This document shows, in pieces, positions 1 to 12,124 of a stretch of DNA of 64,000 nucleotides. The number at the start of each line of letters is the position of its first letter. Within the stretch, counting starts at the first letter, position 1. Location: NCBI GenBank assembly GCA_030015575.1, contig JASDDO010000028.1:21803154-21867153 (forward strand), written 5' to 3'. The notes beneath the pieces were generated by a model. It was not told where the DNA came from. It made no database searches and was given only the letters and a program-made list of their open reading frames with translations. The stretch comes from Agapanthus africanus (lineage: Eukaryota > Streptophyta > Magnoliopsida > Asparagales > Amaryllidaceae). The translations under genes and the position numbers were made by a program.

Positions 1-684
1 TTGCGCTAGATGCTTCACACGGGTTCACTGCCGTGTTCGGCGAGGACTAGGCTCCGCTCTGGATGCTTCACACGGGTTCATTGCCGTACTCTGCGAGGAC
101 TAGGATCCGCTCTGGACGTTTTCCACGGGGTCAAAGAGTGACGTTATCCGCGTTCCACGTAACCAGGAATTTTGCGCTAGATGCTTCACACGGGTTCACT
201 GCCGTGTTCGGCGAGGACTAGGCTCCGCTCTGGATGCTTCACACGGGTTCATTGCCGTGCTCTGCGAGGACCAAGATCCGCTCTGGACGTTTTCCACGGG
301 GTCAAAGAGTGACGTTATCCGCATTCCACGTAACCAGGAATTTTGCACTAGATGCTTCACACGGGTTCACTGCCGTGTTCGGCGAGGACTAGGCTCCGCT
401 CTGGATGCTTCACACGGGTTCACTACCGTGCTCTGCGAGGACCAGGATCCGCTCTGGACGTTTTCCACGGGGTCAAAGAGTGATGTTATCCGCGTTCCAC
501 GTAACCAGGAATTTTGCGCTAGATGCTTCACACGGGTTCACTGCCGTGTTCGGCGAGGACTAGGCTCCGCTCTGGATGCTTCACACGGGTTCACTGCCGT
601 GCTCTGCGAGGACCAGGATCCGCTCTGGACGTTTTCCACGGGGTCAAAGAGTGACGTTATCCGCGTTCCACGTAACCAGGAATT
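1..684. repeat. 171-bp tandem repeat, four copies
   Basis: Units start at 1, 172, 343 and 514, an exact 171-bp period, and the array stops at about 685. Copies differ by only a few substitutions and have no length changes. Each unit is itself built from two good 53-bp sub-repeats (starting near 10 and 63, core ATGCTTCACACGGGTTCA) and a more diverged 65-bp third one (near 116). The left end is cut by the window edge. The array lies in the 3' region of the Tat element. Because 171 is a multiple of three, the array stays open in several frames, but nothing suggests it is translated. Confidence 0.9.
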
Positions 685-779
685 TTGCTGATTGTATCCG
701 CATTTCACGGGATGGAGATTTGACTCTCGGTGATCTGTATATCGCCGAGTCATGGAACTGGGAGTTGCCGCTGTTCATT

Positions 780-1640
780 TTGGTGATGTTGCGTCTGCTG
801 TATCGAGACGAACGTAGAGGTGGTGACCATTCCACACTGGTGCGAGATGATCTCCGATTGTCTTTCTGGTTTTATATGACTTGTCGTTAAGATCCTGAAG
901 CTAGGAATTTGGCCTTTGCTTCGTCTGTTTTGACCGTAAGGTCTTTTGTTGACGCTGTGTCTGCATCCTGCTAGGCCGCGAAGGAACGCTACTGTTGACA
1001 TTGCATCTGCTGTAACGAGACGAATGCTGAGGTGGAGCGAGGATTTTGCCGTCACTCCGCTTTGCTGACCATGGGGTCTTTCGTCGATGTTGCATTTGCA
1101 TCCTGCTGGACTGCGGAGGAACACTGTCGTTGACATCTCGTCTGCTGTAACGAGACGAATGCTGAGGTGGAGCTGGGATTTCGCCGTCACTCCGTTTGTT
1201 TCGACCATGAGGTCTTTTGTTGACGTTACGTCTGTGTCCTGCTGGACTGCGAAAGAACGCTGCTATTGACATCTCGTTTGCTATAACGAGACGAATGCTG
1301 AGGTGGAGCTGGGACTTCGCCGTCACTCCGTTTGATGGTGTAACACTTGTGTCCTGCTGGAATGAGGAGGCCCACCGTCGTTGGTCTCCAGGCTGCAGAT
1401 GTAGCCATTGAGATTTGGAACTAGGGACTTTTCCATGGTTCCATTCTCGTTACGACTCTGGGGTCGATTGTTAACGTCACGTTTGCATCTCGTTGGAGTG
1501 AGGAGAAACGCCGTTGGTGATCTCTAAGTTGTCGATATTGACGTCGAGACCCTGAAGCTAGGGACCTTCCTTTGCTTCGTCTATTGACATTATGTCTGCA
1601 ATATTGCGACAAATGTCGAGGTTGTCTTTGGGTTGTCTAT
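780..1640. repeat. Degenerate tandem repeat, period about 135 bp
   Basis: The core TAACGAGACGAATGCTGAGG recurs near 1012, 1147 and 1283, a period of 135-136 bp. A more diverged relative lies near 800 and fragments lie near 1600. Between cores the phrases for the hexamer-rich segment CTGCTGGACTGCGAAAGAA repeat with many substitutions. It is older or less homogenised than the 171-bp array to its left and belongs to the same 3' region of the Tat element. Confidence 0.75.
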
Positions 1641-1759
1641 GAACCGTCGAGATTTGGCTTAGCTTTCTGATGGAGCCTGTTGGGAAGGTATGGTTTCCTC
1701 TTTGTTTGTGCCCCTGGATTGTTTACAGGGATCGATGTGATCTCACCTGTAGGGCAAAA

Positions 1760-2010
1760 AGTTTCATTCTTTCATTTTTTTTATTCTTTCCGCGATGCTC
1801 TATCATTTCAGTTTTTTATATCGTGAAAATCGCGATTGCCCAATCATTTCGGCTATTTTTCGCGGTGCCCAATCATTTCGGCTATTTTTCTTTTTACTCG
1901 CTGCTTTTTATTGCGAGTTGCCCCATCATTTCGGCTATTTTTCATGCACACATTTTTACTTGCTGCTTTTTATTGCAAGTTGCCCCATCATTTCGGCTAT
2001 CTTGTAGGTA
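1760..2010 (-). repeat. Short repeats around the motif AGCCGAAATGAT
   Basis: The motif ATCATTTCGGCTAT (plus strand) occurs about five times between 1800 and 2005, separated by spacers of 20-55 bases that include duplicated phrases such as CTGCTTTTTATTGC. The same motif in opposite orientation lies at 25640-25800, inside the 3' region of the gag-only Tat relative. The two elements also point in opposite directions, so the module keeps its orientation relative to each element. Confidence 0.8.
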
Positions 2011-2164
2011 TGTGTGGCTTGCTATCTTTTTCGCCGCAAGCTTGGATTTTAGACACCGACTTCGGCATCAGCACCGCTACAACTGGGATCTTGCCAGGAG
2101 TGAATCATCATTTGCCTTTGTCGATGTTGAACAAAGGTGGCTTGGCAAACAAGGTTAAGGGTCC

Positions 2165-2400
2165 TGTCGACCAAGGCTTTTGACTTCATGAGCCGTAAGG
2201 GTCTCACAAAGGTATTTCTCCCTACAAGTCATGAGGATCTTGTAGGTGTATTTTCTCCCTAGGGATCGTGAGGATTCCTAAGTGTATGTTCCTCTGCAAG
2301 TCGTAAGGATCTCACGCAGGTTGTTTCTCCTTACAAGGTCGAGAGGACCCTATAAGTGTCTTTTAACGAGGTTGCGCCCTATCGGGTTTTCACAAACACT
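2165..2400 (-). repeat. About 37-50-bp degenerate repeats (TTTCTCCCTACAAG type)
   Basis: At least five imperfect units carry phrases of the type TTTCTCC(C/T)TACAAG...GAGGATC...TAAGTG. Related units occur as the reverse complement at 26140-26340, in the gag-only Tat relative. They lie downstream of integrase in element direction, so they are part of the non-coding 3' region. Confidence 0.7.
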
Positions 2401-2534
2401 CGCCGGTAGTCCTGCTGTTTTTACTCACGGAGCCCTTTCGGGTTTTCATCCGTGCCCATTTTGCTTATGGACATACAGTTTTTTTTTTCTCTCTTTTTTT
2501 TATCTCGTCAGCCTAAGGATGCTGCAGTGGTAGT

Positions 2535-2645
2535 TTTAGGGACGTTTCGGTCCGTCGTTAGTTTAAGGACGTTTCGGTCCGTCGATAGTTTAAGTACGTT
2601 TCGGTCCGTCGATAGTTTAAGGACGTTTCGATCCATCGTTCAGGG
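2535..2645 (-). repeat. 27-bp tandem repeat next to the integrase end
   Basis: Four copies of a unit containing GTTTAAGGACGTTTCGGTCC follow one another with a period of about 27 bp. A larger array of the same family is found at 12690-13290 in the 5' LTR of the same element, and a looser relative (TAAGTCGTTAAACTGGGA) lies at 26480-26690 in the gag-only element. Confidence 0.8.
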
Positions 2646-2737
2646 GAAGGCCGGCTGCTGCTTGTAAAGTCTGAGCTTAGGAAGATAGCGAGCGGACATA
2701 GTCGTCGTCATCTATCATTGACCCAGGCTGTGGCTCA

Positions 2738-5700
2738 TTAAGCATAGTACCTCTTTAAGAAGCGGCCGTTTATTGGCCTAAAAGGCCTTTCACCGTGCAT
2801 GTCCATGAGTAGATAGGCTCCACACTGGTAGAACTTGTCTATAATGTACGGGCCTTCATAGTTCGGCTCAAATTTTTCCCGCTTGGCACGATTGGGGATC
2901 ATAGGTCTTTTGACTACTAGTACGAGTTCGCCTTGGCGGAATGTTCTCGGCCTGGTCAATCTTTCGTACGAGCGCGTCATCTTTGCTTTGTAGGCTTCTA
3001 GATGTTGTTGCGCTATGAGCCGGGTTTCATCGAGGGCATCAGGCTCCTCAAGCCGAAGGTGAGCGTTTTCTTCGTCCGTCAGCTCGTAGTGGACTGCCAC
3101 TCGTAGAGAGGGTAACTCTATCTCGAGGGGGAGCACTGCTTCCGTCCCAAATACCAACGCGTACGGCGTTGTGTTCGTGGCCGTCTTGAATGTAGTTCGA
3201 TAAGCCCAAAGGGCTTCTTGCAGCTTCTCGTGCCAGTCTCTCTTATTCCGGAAAACGGTCTTTTTTATGATCTTCGTCAAGGTCTTATTGAAGGCCTCGG
3301 CCAGACCGTTAGCTCGTGGGTTGTAAACTGAAGAATATCTCCAGTCTATATTGTGCTGCTGCGCGAAGCGGCCAATCTTATGGCTTTTGTAGGCTGGCCC
3401 ATTATCGGAGATAATCCGCCGTGGGGTTCCAAACCGATAGATGACGTGCGTCTTGAAGAAGTGGAGGATGTTCTCCGTCTTCACTTCCCTCAGCGGTACT
3501 GCTTCTGCCCATTTGGAGAAGTAATCAGTTGTCGCCAGGATAAAATGATGTCCCCGGGATGATGCTGGCTCGATGGGGCCGACTATGTCAGTCCCTTACA
3601 TTTCGAATGGCCAGCTAGCCACCGTTGGATGTAGTGGGTTCGGATGTTGGTGGATAAAGTCTCCATGAATCTGGCATGAGTGGCATTGCTTCGCATACTC
3701 GAGGCAGTCCTGGATCATCGTAGGCCAGTAGTAACCCATCCGTTTAATTTTTAACTTCATCTTTGGGCCTGCTTGGTGAGAACCGCAAAGTCCATCGTGA
3801 ACTTCCTGAACGACTCTTTCTGCTTCGCCAGGTCCTAAGCATCTCAGCCATAGAGAATCAAACGATCTCTTGTATGGAGTATCGTTGACGAAAGCGAAAG
3901 ATAGAGCTCGTTTCATGAGCTGATGTCTTGCGGACGCTTCTTCGGGCATTCGGTGGGACTTAAAGTAGTCTATGAAGACTTCCGTCCAGTCCTCAGCCTT
4001 CTCACGGTCTTTTATTTGTAGGGTCGTCTGCTCAGTCGCCCCCTTTTCTTTATATAATTCCGGAGGTATTTCTTCCGGGGCGAGCACTCGACGGCTTTGT
4101 ACCACGATTCTGACGTCATCAAGGTTCTCGTCAGCCAGTTCTTTAGCAAGTTTGGCCAACGCGTCTGCTTTGTTGTTTTCCGCACGCGGTATGTTCTCCA
4201 AAGTATAGGAGGGAATTTGGGTCAATAGTTGTTGCACCTTTTTGCCGTACTTCACCAATTCTGGTTTGCACGTTTGGTAGTCACCATTTACTTGACTAAG
4301 ACTAATTGGGAATCCCCGTATATAAGGAGATTTTCGATTCCCATGTCGATGGCAATCTCGAGGCCTGCTATCAGAGCTTCGTATTCTGCTTCATTGTTTG
4401 TCCTCGGCTCTGTTAAGGAGAAGGCGAAGCGCATTATCCCTCCTTGTGGAGTTGCGAAGATGAGGCCTATCCCCGATTTGATCATTGGGATACCTTGTTT
4501 CTGTTTCTTTACGGAGGATGCTCCATCGAAATAGAGTTCCCATCGGGTACTACCGCCGTCAATCGCATCAAATGCATGCTCGTCTGGCAACTCGCGGTTC
4601 AGAGGAGAAACATCAGGTACTGGATGCTCAGCGAGGAAGTCGGCAATGGCCTGGCCTTTCACTGCCTTAAGAGGTCGATACGTTATTGAGAACTCCATCA
4701 GGAGTAGAGCCCATTTAGCGAGTCGACCCGTCAATATAGCCTTTGACATCAGATATTTAAGAGGGTCCACCTTCGAGATGAGACGGACTTCATGTGCCAA
4801 CGCATAGTGCCTGAGCTTTGTTATCGCGAAGATTAACGCCAAGCAATGTTTTTCAATGGGAGAGTAGTTGCTTTCTGCCCCCAGCAGAACTCGACTTAAG
4901 TAGTAGAGTGCTCTTTCTTTCCCTTGGTCGTCCTCTTGTGCCCATAATGCGCCTAAAGAACCTTCGAGGGCGGTTGTATAAAGAATGAGAGGTTTTTCCT
5001 TAACCGGAGCAGCCAACACCGGCGGGTTCTGCAGGTATTGCTTGATCTCGTCTAGCGCGCTTTGGCATTTTTGATCCCAGACGAATGGGGTTCCCTTCTT
5101 CATCAGGTGACTGTAAGGACGGCATTTGCCTGAAAGATTAGCGATAAACCGCCAGATGTATGCGAGCTTCCCTTGGAGAGACCGCAACTGTTTGAGGGTT
5201 CTTGGCGGAGGCATTTCCATGATCGCCTTGATCTTAGATGGATCTATTTTGATACTTCGATGTCGGATGATGAATCCCAGGAATTTACCCGAGGAGACTA
5301 CAAACGCGCATTTGAGGGGATTCATCTTCAAATTATATTGACGAAGGCGTTGAAAGACAGTCTCCAGATGCTTTAAATGCTCTTCGTATGACATGCTCTT
5401 CACTACAAGGTCATCGATATAGCACTCGACGATGTCATGTATGAGATCGTCGAAGATCTTTGTCATGGCCCTTTGATAGGTAGCACCGGCGTTCTTTAGA
5501 CCAAAGGGCATAACCCTGTAGCAGAATATACCCAAAGGGGTCCGGAAAGCGGTGTGCTTCTGGTCTTCGGGATGCATCTTTATCTGATTGTATCCTGATG
5601 AACCGTCCATAAAGGAGAAAACCTCATGAGTGGATGTGTTATCTATCATTAGCTCGGTTACTGGTACTGGGAAATCGTCCTTTGGACAGGCTTTATTGAG

Positions 5701-8700
5701 ATCCCTGAAATCCACGCATATGCGTACCGTCCCATTTATCTTCATTACCGGGACGATATTGGCGATCCAGTCAGAATATTGGACTTCTTGGATAAATCCA
5801 GAATCGATCAGCTTCTTGACTTCGGCGTTGATGCTCATTTCAAGCTCGAGTCGCATCCTTCTTGGCGCCTGCTTGACTGGCTTGATATCCGGGGATATTG
5901 CTAACTTATGCACAGCAATCTCCGGATCTAATCCTGGCATCTCGGAGTAGTTCCACGCGAAGCAGTCTTTATGTCGTAGAAGCACGTTCTTTAAAGCAGC
6001 CACCCTTTCTTCAGATAGCAGCTCGCTGACAAATGTCGGTCGCGGGTCATCTGCCGATCCCAACTCAATCTTCTTGAGGTTATCTGCAGTAGTATGTATA
6101 CCGTCTTCCAGTTCTTTTGGAGCTGGCGGAAATTCTGAGACCACCTCATCATCGCTGTTCTCAAAGCACCAGGGAAGGTCATCCATATTCTCGGGCTCTT
6201 CTTTTAATATCGTAATCGTGTAACAGGTGCGAATCCGCTTCCAGGACTGAGGTGGATCTGGTTTTGCTTTTGCGGCTTTGGGTTCGTGCTTTTGTGGCGG
6301 CGTTACCCTCCAGCCGTCGGATAAAGCGAATCTGCCCTGTTGGTACTGGTACTCGACCCAGTTCTTGAAGGTGAAGCAGTCTTCGGTAGGATGTCCTATG
6401 GCTCGGTGATAAGAGCAATAGCTCAAATGAGAAGCCTTGTTAGCTTGCTCAGGGTATCTAGACCCTGGAAGCGCGATCATTTGATGTTTTAAAGCGAGCT
6501 TGAGTAACCTCTCCGTCTTGTCTCGGGAGAAGGAGTACGCTCGACTCATCTTCTTCATGAGGGACAAATCCGAGCAGCGCAATACCCGGTCACGTAACCC
6601 CCTAATCCTGCGTCGTTGTTGTCGGCTCCTCTTTCCGCTTCTTAATTTATTTCTGTCTCTGCGTCGGGCCTTTCGTACAACGGGTTGACGAGGATGAGCA
6701 TCTTTGTCTTTTGCAGCCTGTTGAAATAGACGTTGCGTCTTGGCCTTCTCGTAGATGGCCATCTCGCGGTTGTGGTCTTCCCGAGCTTTTTGACCCATTT
6801 TCCTGATAGTCTTATCCATTCGTTCTTCAAACGACGGAATCGGCATTTCAATCGCGGGATCTAGTTTTGATGAGGGGTTGGCATCTCCTGACAGGGCGTC
6901 CTCTTCTTCATCAAAGGTATATATAGCGTAGCTGCTGTGGGCCCGTCCCCGTTTTCCGGTTCTCGCGTATCCAAGCCCAAGTGTTTCCATTTTCCCGTTG
7001 GGCAATTTGCGTTGAGTCCCAGGGACATCCCAGATCCTGTTGTAGAACCCAGCTTGTCGAACAGTCTGTTTTAAGGGTACTCCTTGGCGCTTCAATAGCC
7101 TCTTTAATCCATTTGTATAGTATCTGGGCAGACGGATGGGTTGGAGCCTGTCGAGTGTAGCATCCGCGCCATGCCAGATCTCTTTCTCTACTTTTGACTC
7201 TGAGGATCGGTAGAATAGGATCACCTTCTCACCCCTTTGCCTGGGAGGGACGTAAAACGTTCGCAGGTCCTGCACATTGTGAGCTTGAAGTGTGTCGAGA
7301 TCCTTGTAGTGTTCTCGCGGTACCATGGTGATTTGCAAACTATGGTCATCGCCAGGGGGTGCTTGTATTGACAGCCGATTGGAGGACACGGCATTAACTT
7401 CATCTTTTGAATCACTTCCGAAGACCAACATGGGGGCGGGCGTCCCCAGATTGTTGTGTTGAGATGGCCCTGCATAAACTATCTCTTCCTCTTCTTCGGT
7501 ATCGCTCCCGAAAACAGGGATGGTGGCGGCGGTTTTGTTTTCTGGGTTGCGACACCTTTCTGTATCCTCGAAATCTGGCAAAAAGTACTTCGCATCTTCG
7601 TATTTGCGGACTTCGTTCACGGAAAATGGGTTCAACTCACCTGTTACGGTATACTCGAAATCATCCTTAAAGTACTTCATACACTGATGTTGCGTAGAAG
7701 GGATGATGTTGTACTCATGTAGCCAAGGACGGCCGAGCAAGGCGTTGTAGCAGGTCTTGGCGTCAATGACATGGAATTTTACGTCTGTGACGAGAAGTCC
7801 GAAGCGTAATGTTAGTATCACAGATCCGAGAGTCTGTGACGATTGTGAATCGAAACCGGAGATAGTGATTTTGTCACGAGTGAGGTGCTGCACACTCATG
7901 CAGATTTCCTTCAACACCCGAACATTAAGGAGATTGACGGAGGATCCATTATCCACCAGGATCTTGCCTATCTTGATATCATGGCAGTATCCAGAGACAT
8001 ATAGGAGACGGTTGTGGTCGCACGTCCCGAGAAGGAGGTCTTCGTCACCGAAAGTGATGTCGGCCGTATGCACTTCCTCCAGTTCATCCTTCATCCTTTC
8101 AGTGGCGAGGAAGGCTTGGAATTGCTCAGGTTCTTGTAACGCCTTAATTAGTGAGTCTCGCGCTTCTTTTGATAATAGAAGGGCATCGAGAATGCTAAGC
8201 TGAGAAGGTAGCTTCCTTAGGTGCGCTAGGATGTTATAGTCCACCTTACCCTTCCTAGGAGGGTCTTTGGCAGCCAGCTCTCTCATGACTTGGTCATCTA
8301 AAGTGATATCTTCAGTGACCTTTTCCTTTCCCTTATCTTTTCTACTCGCGGGCCCGAGATTCTTTTCTGGGAGTGTGCGATTGCGCAGCTGAATGTTCTC
8401 GCAGGCCTCCGATTTCTCCTCTTTCCCTAAAACGGATTCTTTAATGAGAGGGCCCGGAGCCATTTCTTCATCAGAGTCGCTCCCAAAGGTGAGAACTTGT
8501 GACCCCCTGGCGTTAACCATGTAACAGTTGCCAGTAGTTCTGTTGTGCCCATCGACAGTACTTCTTCGCTCCCGACGGATCTTGTGTTTCATGCGCTTAA
8601 AATGTTGCCGATGAGCAACATATCCTTGCCACCATATCTTAAAGGCGTCGCACTCCTCTGTGGGGTGTGAAATTTTCTGATAAATGCGCAATAATCAGGG
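2738..8700 (-). mobile_element. Tat element pol region: protease, RT, RNase H, archaeal RNase H, integrase
   Basis: Minus-strand reading gives, in order: an aspartic protease with the DNGSS catalytic motif (about 7.95 kb); an RT with the YIDDL active site near 5.41 kb in typical gypsy context (FSFMDGSSGYNQI); a gypsy RNase H (about 5.1-4.7 kb); a second RNase H of archaeal type (YFDGASS, NNEAEYEAL, GDSQL; about 4.55-4.1 kb), which is diagnostic for Tat; then integrase with the HHCC zinc-binding part (about 3.8 kb), the catalytic core (IISDNGPAYKS) and a C-terminal part ending FRPINGRFLKRYYA at about 2.74 kb. Upstream of the protease lies a repeat of the gag CHHC module. No chromodomain was seen. 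The region is fossil, with several breaks. Confidence 0.85.
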
Positions 8701-8765
8701 TGCCTCTCCACCCCATCGTGTGTGTTTCCTTCCGAGGGTGGTAGCTTCATTCCCATTGACATGGC

Positions 8766-11700
8766 TTAGGCAAACCTTTTCCTCGTCTTGAATATCCTCT
8801 TGTCTACTTCGGATGCCTTTCGCTCTGGCAGGGGTAGTTCAACTCTTTCGTTCAGTCGCCTGCATTTGGTTCCTTCCGACGCTGCCATCTCATGCTCCTG
8901 ATCCGCTTTACTCTTTAGACGAATCTCGTCTAGAAAGGCATTGATCATTTCATTTGTTGGCCATGCACGCTCTGGTTCAGGCTCTGCCTCCAGCTTCTTA
9001 GTGCCAGGAGTTTTCCCATCATCGGTAAACGAGTGGGAGATTACGTTACAACTCGCCACATATCCTTCGGATTCATCCGACGAGCTCTCTCCATCATCTT
9101 CCTCTTGAAAGATGTGGTTGAGGAACTCTTGCAGTGTGACAGGAGTTCGCGCATTTTGATTGTATTCTTCCAGCGTGTCGATTTGCTTCTGCAAGTTCGT
9201 ATGCTCGTTTCCAAGCTTCACGGGCTTCTTGAATTTCTTCTTCTTTTTCTTCGAAGATTTTGACGGTTGGGCGTGAGTATTTGGGCCCTTATCACGAGTC
9301 TTCGTAGTTGGGCGGGGCTTCAACATTCCTTCGATAATTTGAGGTTCAAGAGGGTCCTTCCATTCGATCGCAGGGCACGCATGAAGGTATCCCAGCATTC
9401 TTTTGGTTTTAGTTGATAGCACGACCTCCCACGGAGCTTCTTCAATAAAGGAGCAGGTTGCCCCCGGTGTATCCGCTTTCTTAGGAGTATGCGGCTGTAG
9501 TGGGTTCACCTTCCACTTTTATGACAGTATAAACTTCCCCTGGAGGTATTGATCTTCAATCCATCCTTTGAAGACGAAGCAATCTTCAATCGGATGACTT
9601 ACCGTTTGATGGTAAGGGCAATAGTTAGGGTTATTCACCTCCGTGGGTTGCGGCGGTCGCCTTGGATTTGGTAGGTTTATAAGTCTGTTGCGTATTGCCA
9701 GCTCGAATAACCGTTTCGTCTTGTCTCGTGGGAACGAGTAAGGACGTTTCATCTTTTCATTATAATACAGGTGTCTTTCTTCCAGTTGATCTGCCGGTTT
9801 CGGGGCGTTAGGTTGCTGTTGGGCATTCGCGACAAAGGTTGCCCTTCCTTTACCCTTGTCATTCTGAGGTTCCGACTTCGGGGGAGGTGGTCTATGACCC
9901 ATCTGGTCCATCTGAGCCAACTTGTCGATTAAAGCCTGGAATGTGGTTGGCTTAAAGAACATCATAAACTGGGAGATAGTTACGTGGGGGTCTAGGGTTC
10001 CCACGAACATGCCCACTGCGGGTGCCTCCTCAATGCGTTGTTCGCATCTCGACCACAAATTCCGCCAGCGTATAGCATACTGGACCCAGGTTTCGCCTGG
10101 TTTTACCCTGGCGTTAATCAATGCTGTTATTGGAGTGTGTTCGCTGGCACTTGCGAATCGCTGAGTGAATAACAACTCCATTTCAGCGAATGTCTTGATA
10201 GAATCGTTCGGGAGTTCCGAATACCATTCGAACGCTGTTTCTGATAAGCTGCCCACGAACTGGTGAAGCAACAGTTTATCATCACCGCCGGTGTTACCGC
10301 AGAGGGCCCGGAACTGGGCAACATGTTGATGGGGATTGCCGGTCCCCTTATACACGTGGAATTTCGGTATCGTATAGCCTGGCGAGTATTTGATTTGGTC
10401 GTACCAGCTTGGATATGGCCGCCCCGTTTTTACGACTTGACCAGCTGCCTCAGTCGCATGATGAACCCGGATTTGCTGGGCTATATAGGCAACCAAGTCA
10501 GCTTTAGAGATCGTCTCCTCCTTGGCCGTTGAGGGGGCTGGTGGTGGATTTGACGTTTCTCCTCGGTCGTCTTCAAGAACGATTGGGGGATCCTCGGCGG
10601 GTAGGTCCTGCTGGATCATCATTCCTATCATATCTTGGAAGAGAATGCCCATACGCTGTATGTTGGCTGCTTGTTCAGCAGCCTCTTTGTCCTTTTTCTC
10701 CAGTATCCGGCGAAGGAATTCAGCGTCGGTTTCTTCCTCCTGGCGTGCGTCTGAGGACGTTTCTGGGCTTTCTTTTGGCCCGGTAAGTGCGGCCATAGCA
10801 TTCATCATTTCTTGGAGCTTTTGCTGCTGCTCCTGAGCTTTGGTCACCGACCGTGTAAACGGTCTATGACCCGTGGACGCGCGGCTTTCTTTTCCTGACG
10901 CCATGTATACGGTGTGGACCATCATGCCCCCAGACTTAGGGCGTCTGGACTTAGTGCTATTAGCTGTCGTTGCAGGCTGGGGGATCTTCTCTGGCTTCCT
11001 TCTTTTATGAGCCATGGAGGTTGAGGGGGCCGTTGAGGTGGGCGTCCAGACAGCCTTTCGGGGTTTAGCCTGGTGACCAGCTTCCGGTTGGATTTTCAGC
11101 TTCTTGTACTGGCGGGAGAAGTTTGGATCGATGATCGAGTCTCGGGCCTGCCGCCAAACCTTATAGATTTTCGAAGAAAGCCGTTGAGGGGATCGGGGCT
11201 GTTCTGATTTTATTTCCACAACCTTTTTTAATGGGGGAGGAGACCTCTTTAGCACTGCAGTAGGAGAATTCCTTCGCACCTTATTTAGCATCTCGAAGCT
11301 GTTCCCAGTTGGAACAGCAGCATTAACTTCTGCCATCGGGGCTGATGGAGTTAACCCGGAGGGGGAGTTGCCCCCAGCCTTCCTTACTCGACGCCAATGG
11401 CGACGTCGAGCGTGTCGAGCGGACGGCGTTGGGTTAGCGGTAAGAATGGTTTCGTCTTCCCCCTGTGTAGGTGGGGGGCCGCTGTTGGTGTTAGCCTGTC
11501 AAAGACCGACGTCTTTTGGGTAGCAGGGGCGGGAGCTGAAGCCGTCAATCTTGTAAAGACCGACTTTTTGGCCAGAGAAGCCGCCATGGCGATTTCAGGA
11601 GCAGGAGCAGCCACTTTCTTAGAAGCAGCCTTCTCTGGGATTGTAGACCTCATGATGGGTCTACCGGATTTTTGGCCCAATCTAGAGAAGACCGAGGCGT

Positions 11701-12040
11701 TGATGTTGGGCGACCCGTTAAGATGAGCCGCGGCAGGGGTAAGACGATCAAAGACCGACTTCTTGGGAGCTTCCTTTATCAGCACCGGCACCGTGAAGCT
11801 CATTGGCGGGAGCATAGTCCCAAAGAATAATCCGGTAGTGGCCTGAGTCACCTGGTCCACCGGTATTGTGAATAACGAAGCAGCTTGGGGTCCATAGGCT
11901 ATACCTCCTGGCGAGGTAAAGCGTTGGTCGCAATTGCAGTCCGAGCAGTTGGAGCATTTCGCAGAATTAGAAGCCATCGATTCTTTGCTTTCTGCAATAA
12001 GCAAGACGCTAATTCTTAGTATCTTGAAACCCAAGGGCAA
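8766..12040 (-). mobile_element. Tat element gag region
   Basis: The leader part (about 12.04-11.4 kb) encodes four copies of a short motif of the form SVF(D/S/T)RL spaced by alanine/proline-rich stretches, seen in many plant gypsy gag proteins. The middle (about 11.3-9.5 kb) has a classic retrotransposon gag core (KFHVYKGTGNPHQHVAQF to RWRNLWSRCE) followed by a zinc-finger-like CPYH...H....C module. The left third (about 9.5-8.77 kb) is charged and lysine-rich (KSSKKKKKKFKKP) and I could not assign it to a known domain. Gag would form the virus-like particle. Fossil copy. Confidence 0.8.
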
Positions 12041-12105
12041 CCATTAGCGAACCGCGATTGGTTCGCGAATCACGACACACGAAGTGTGGAGTGGAAAGAG
12101 GAAAA

Positions 12106-12124
12106 GGTCCCACCGGGCGTGCCA
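12106..12124 (-). other. Primer binding site of the Tat element
   Basis: The minus strand reads TGGCACGCCCGGTGGGACC, beginning with the TGG that pairs with tRNA CCA ends. It lies five bases (GATTC) inside the LTR end at 12130. Nearly the same site with the same GATTC spacer follows the left LTR of the gag-only element at 23145-23168. I could not assign the tRNA with certainty. Confidence 0.75.

Noticed and set aside
257-691. Open frames of 144 and 104 codons across the 171-bp repeats
   Set aside because: The unit length is a multiple of three, so any frame free of stops in one unit stays open. The peptides are repetitive and resemble no family.
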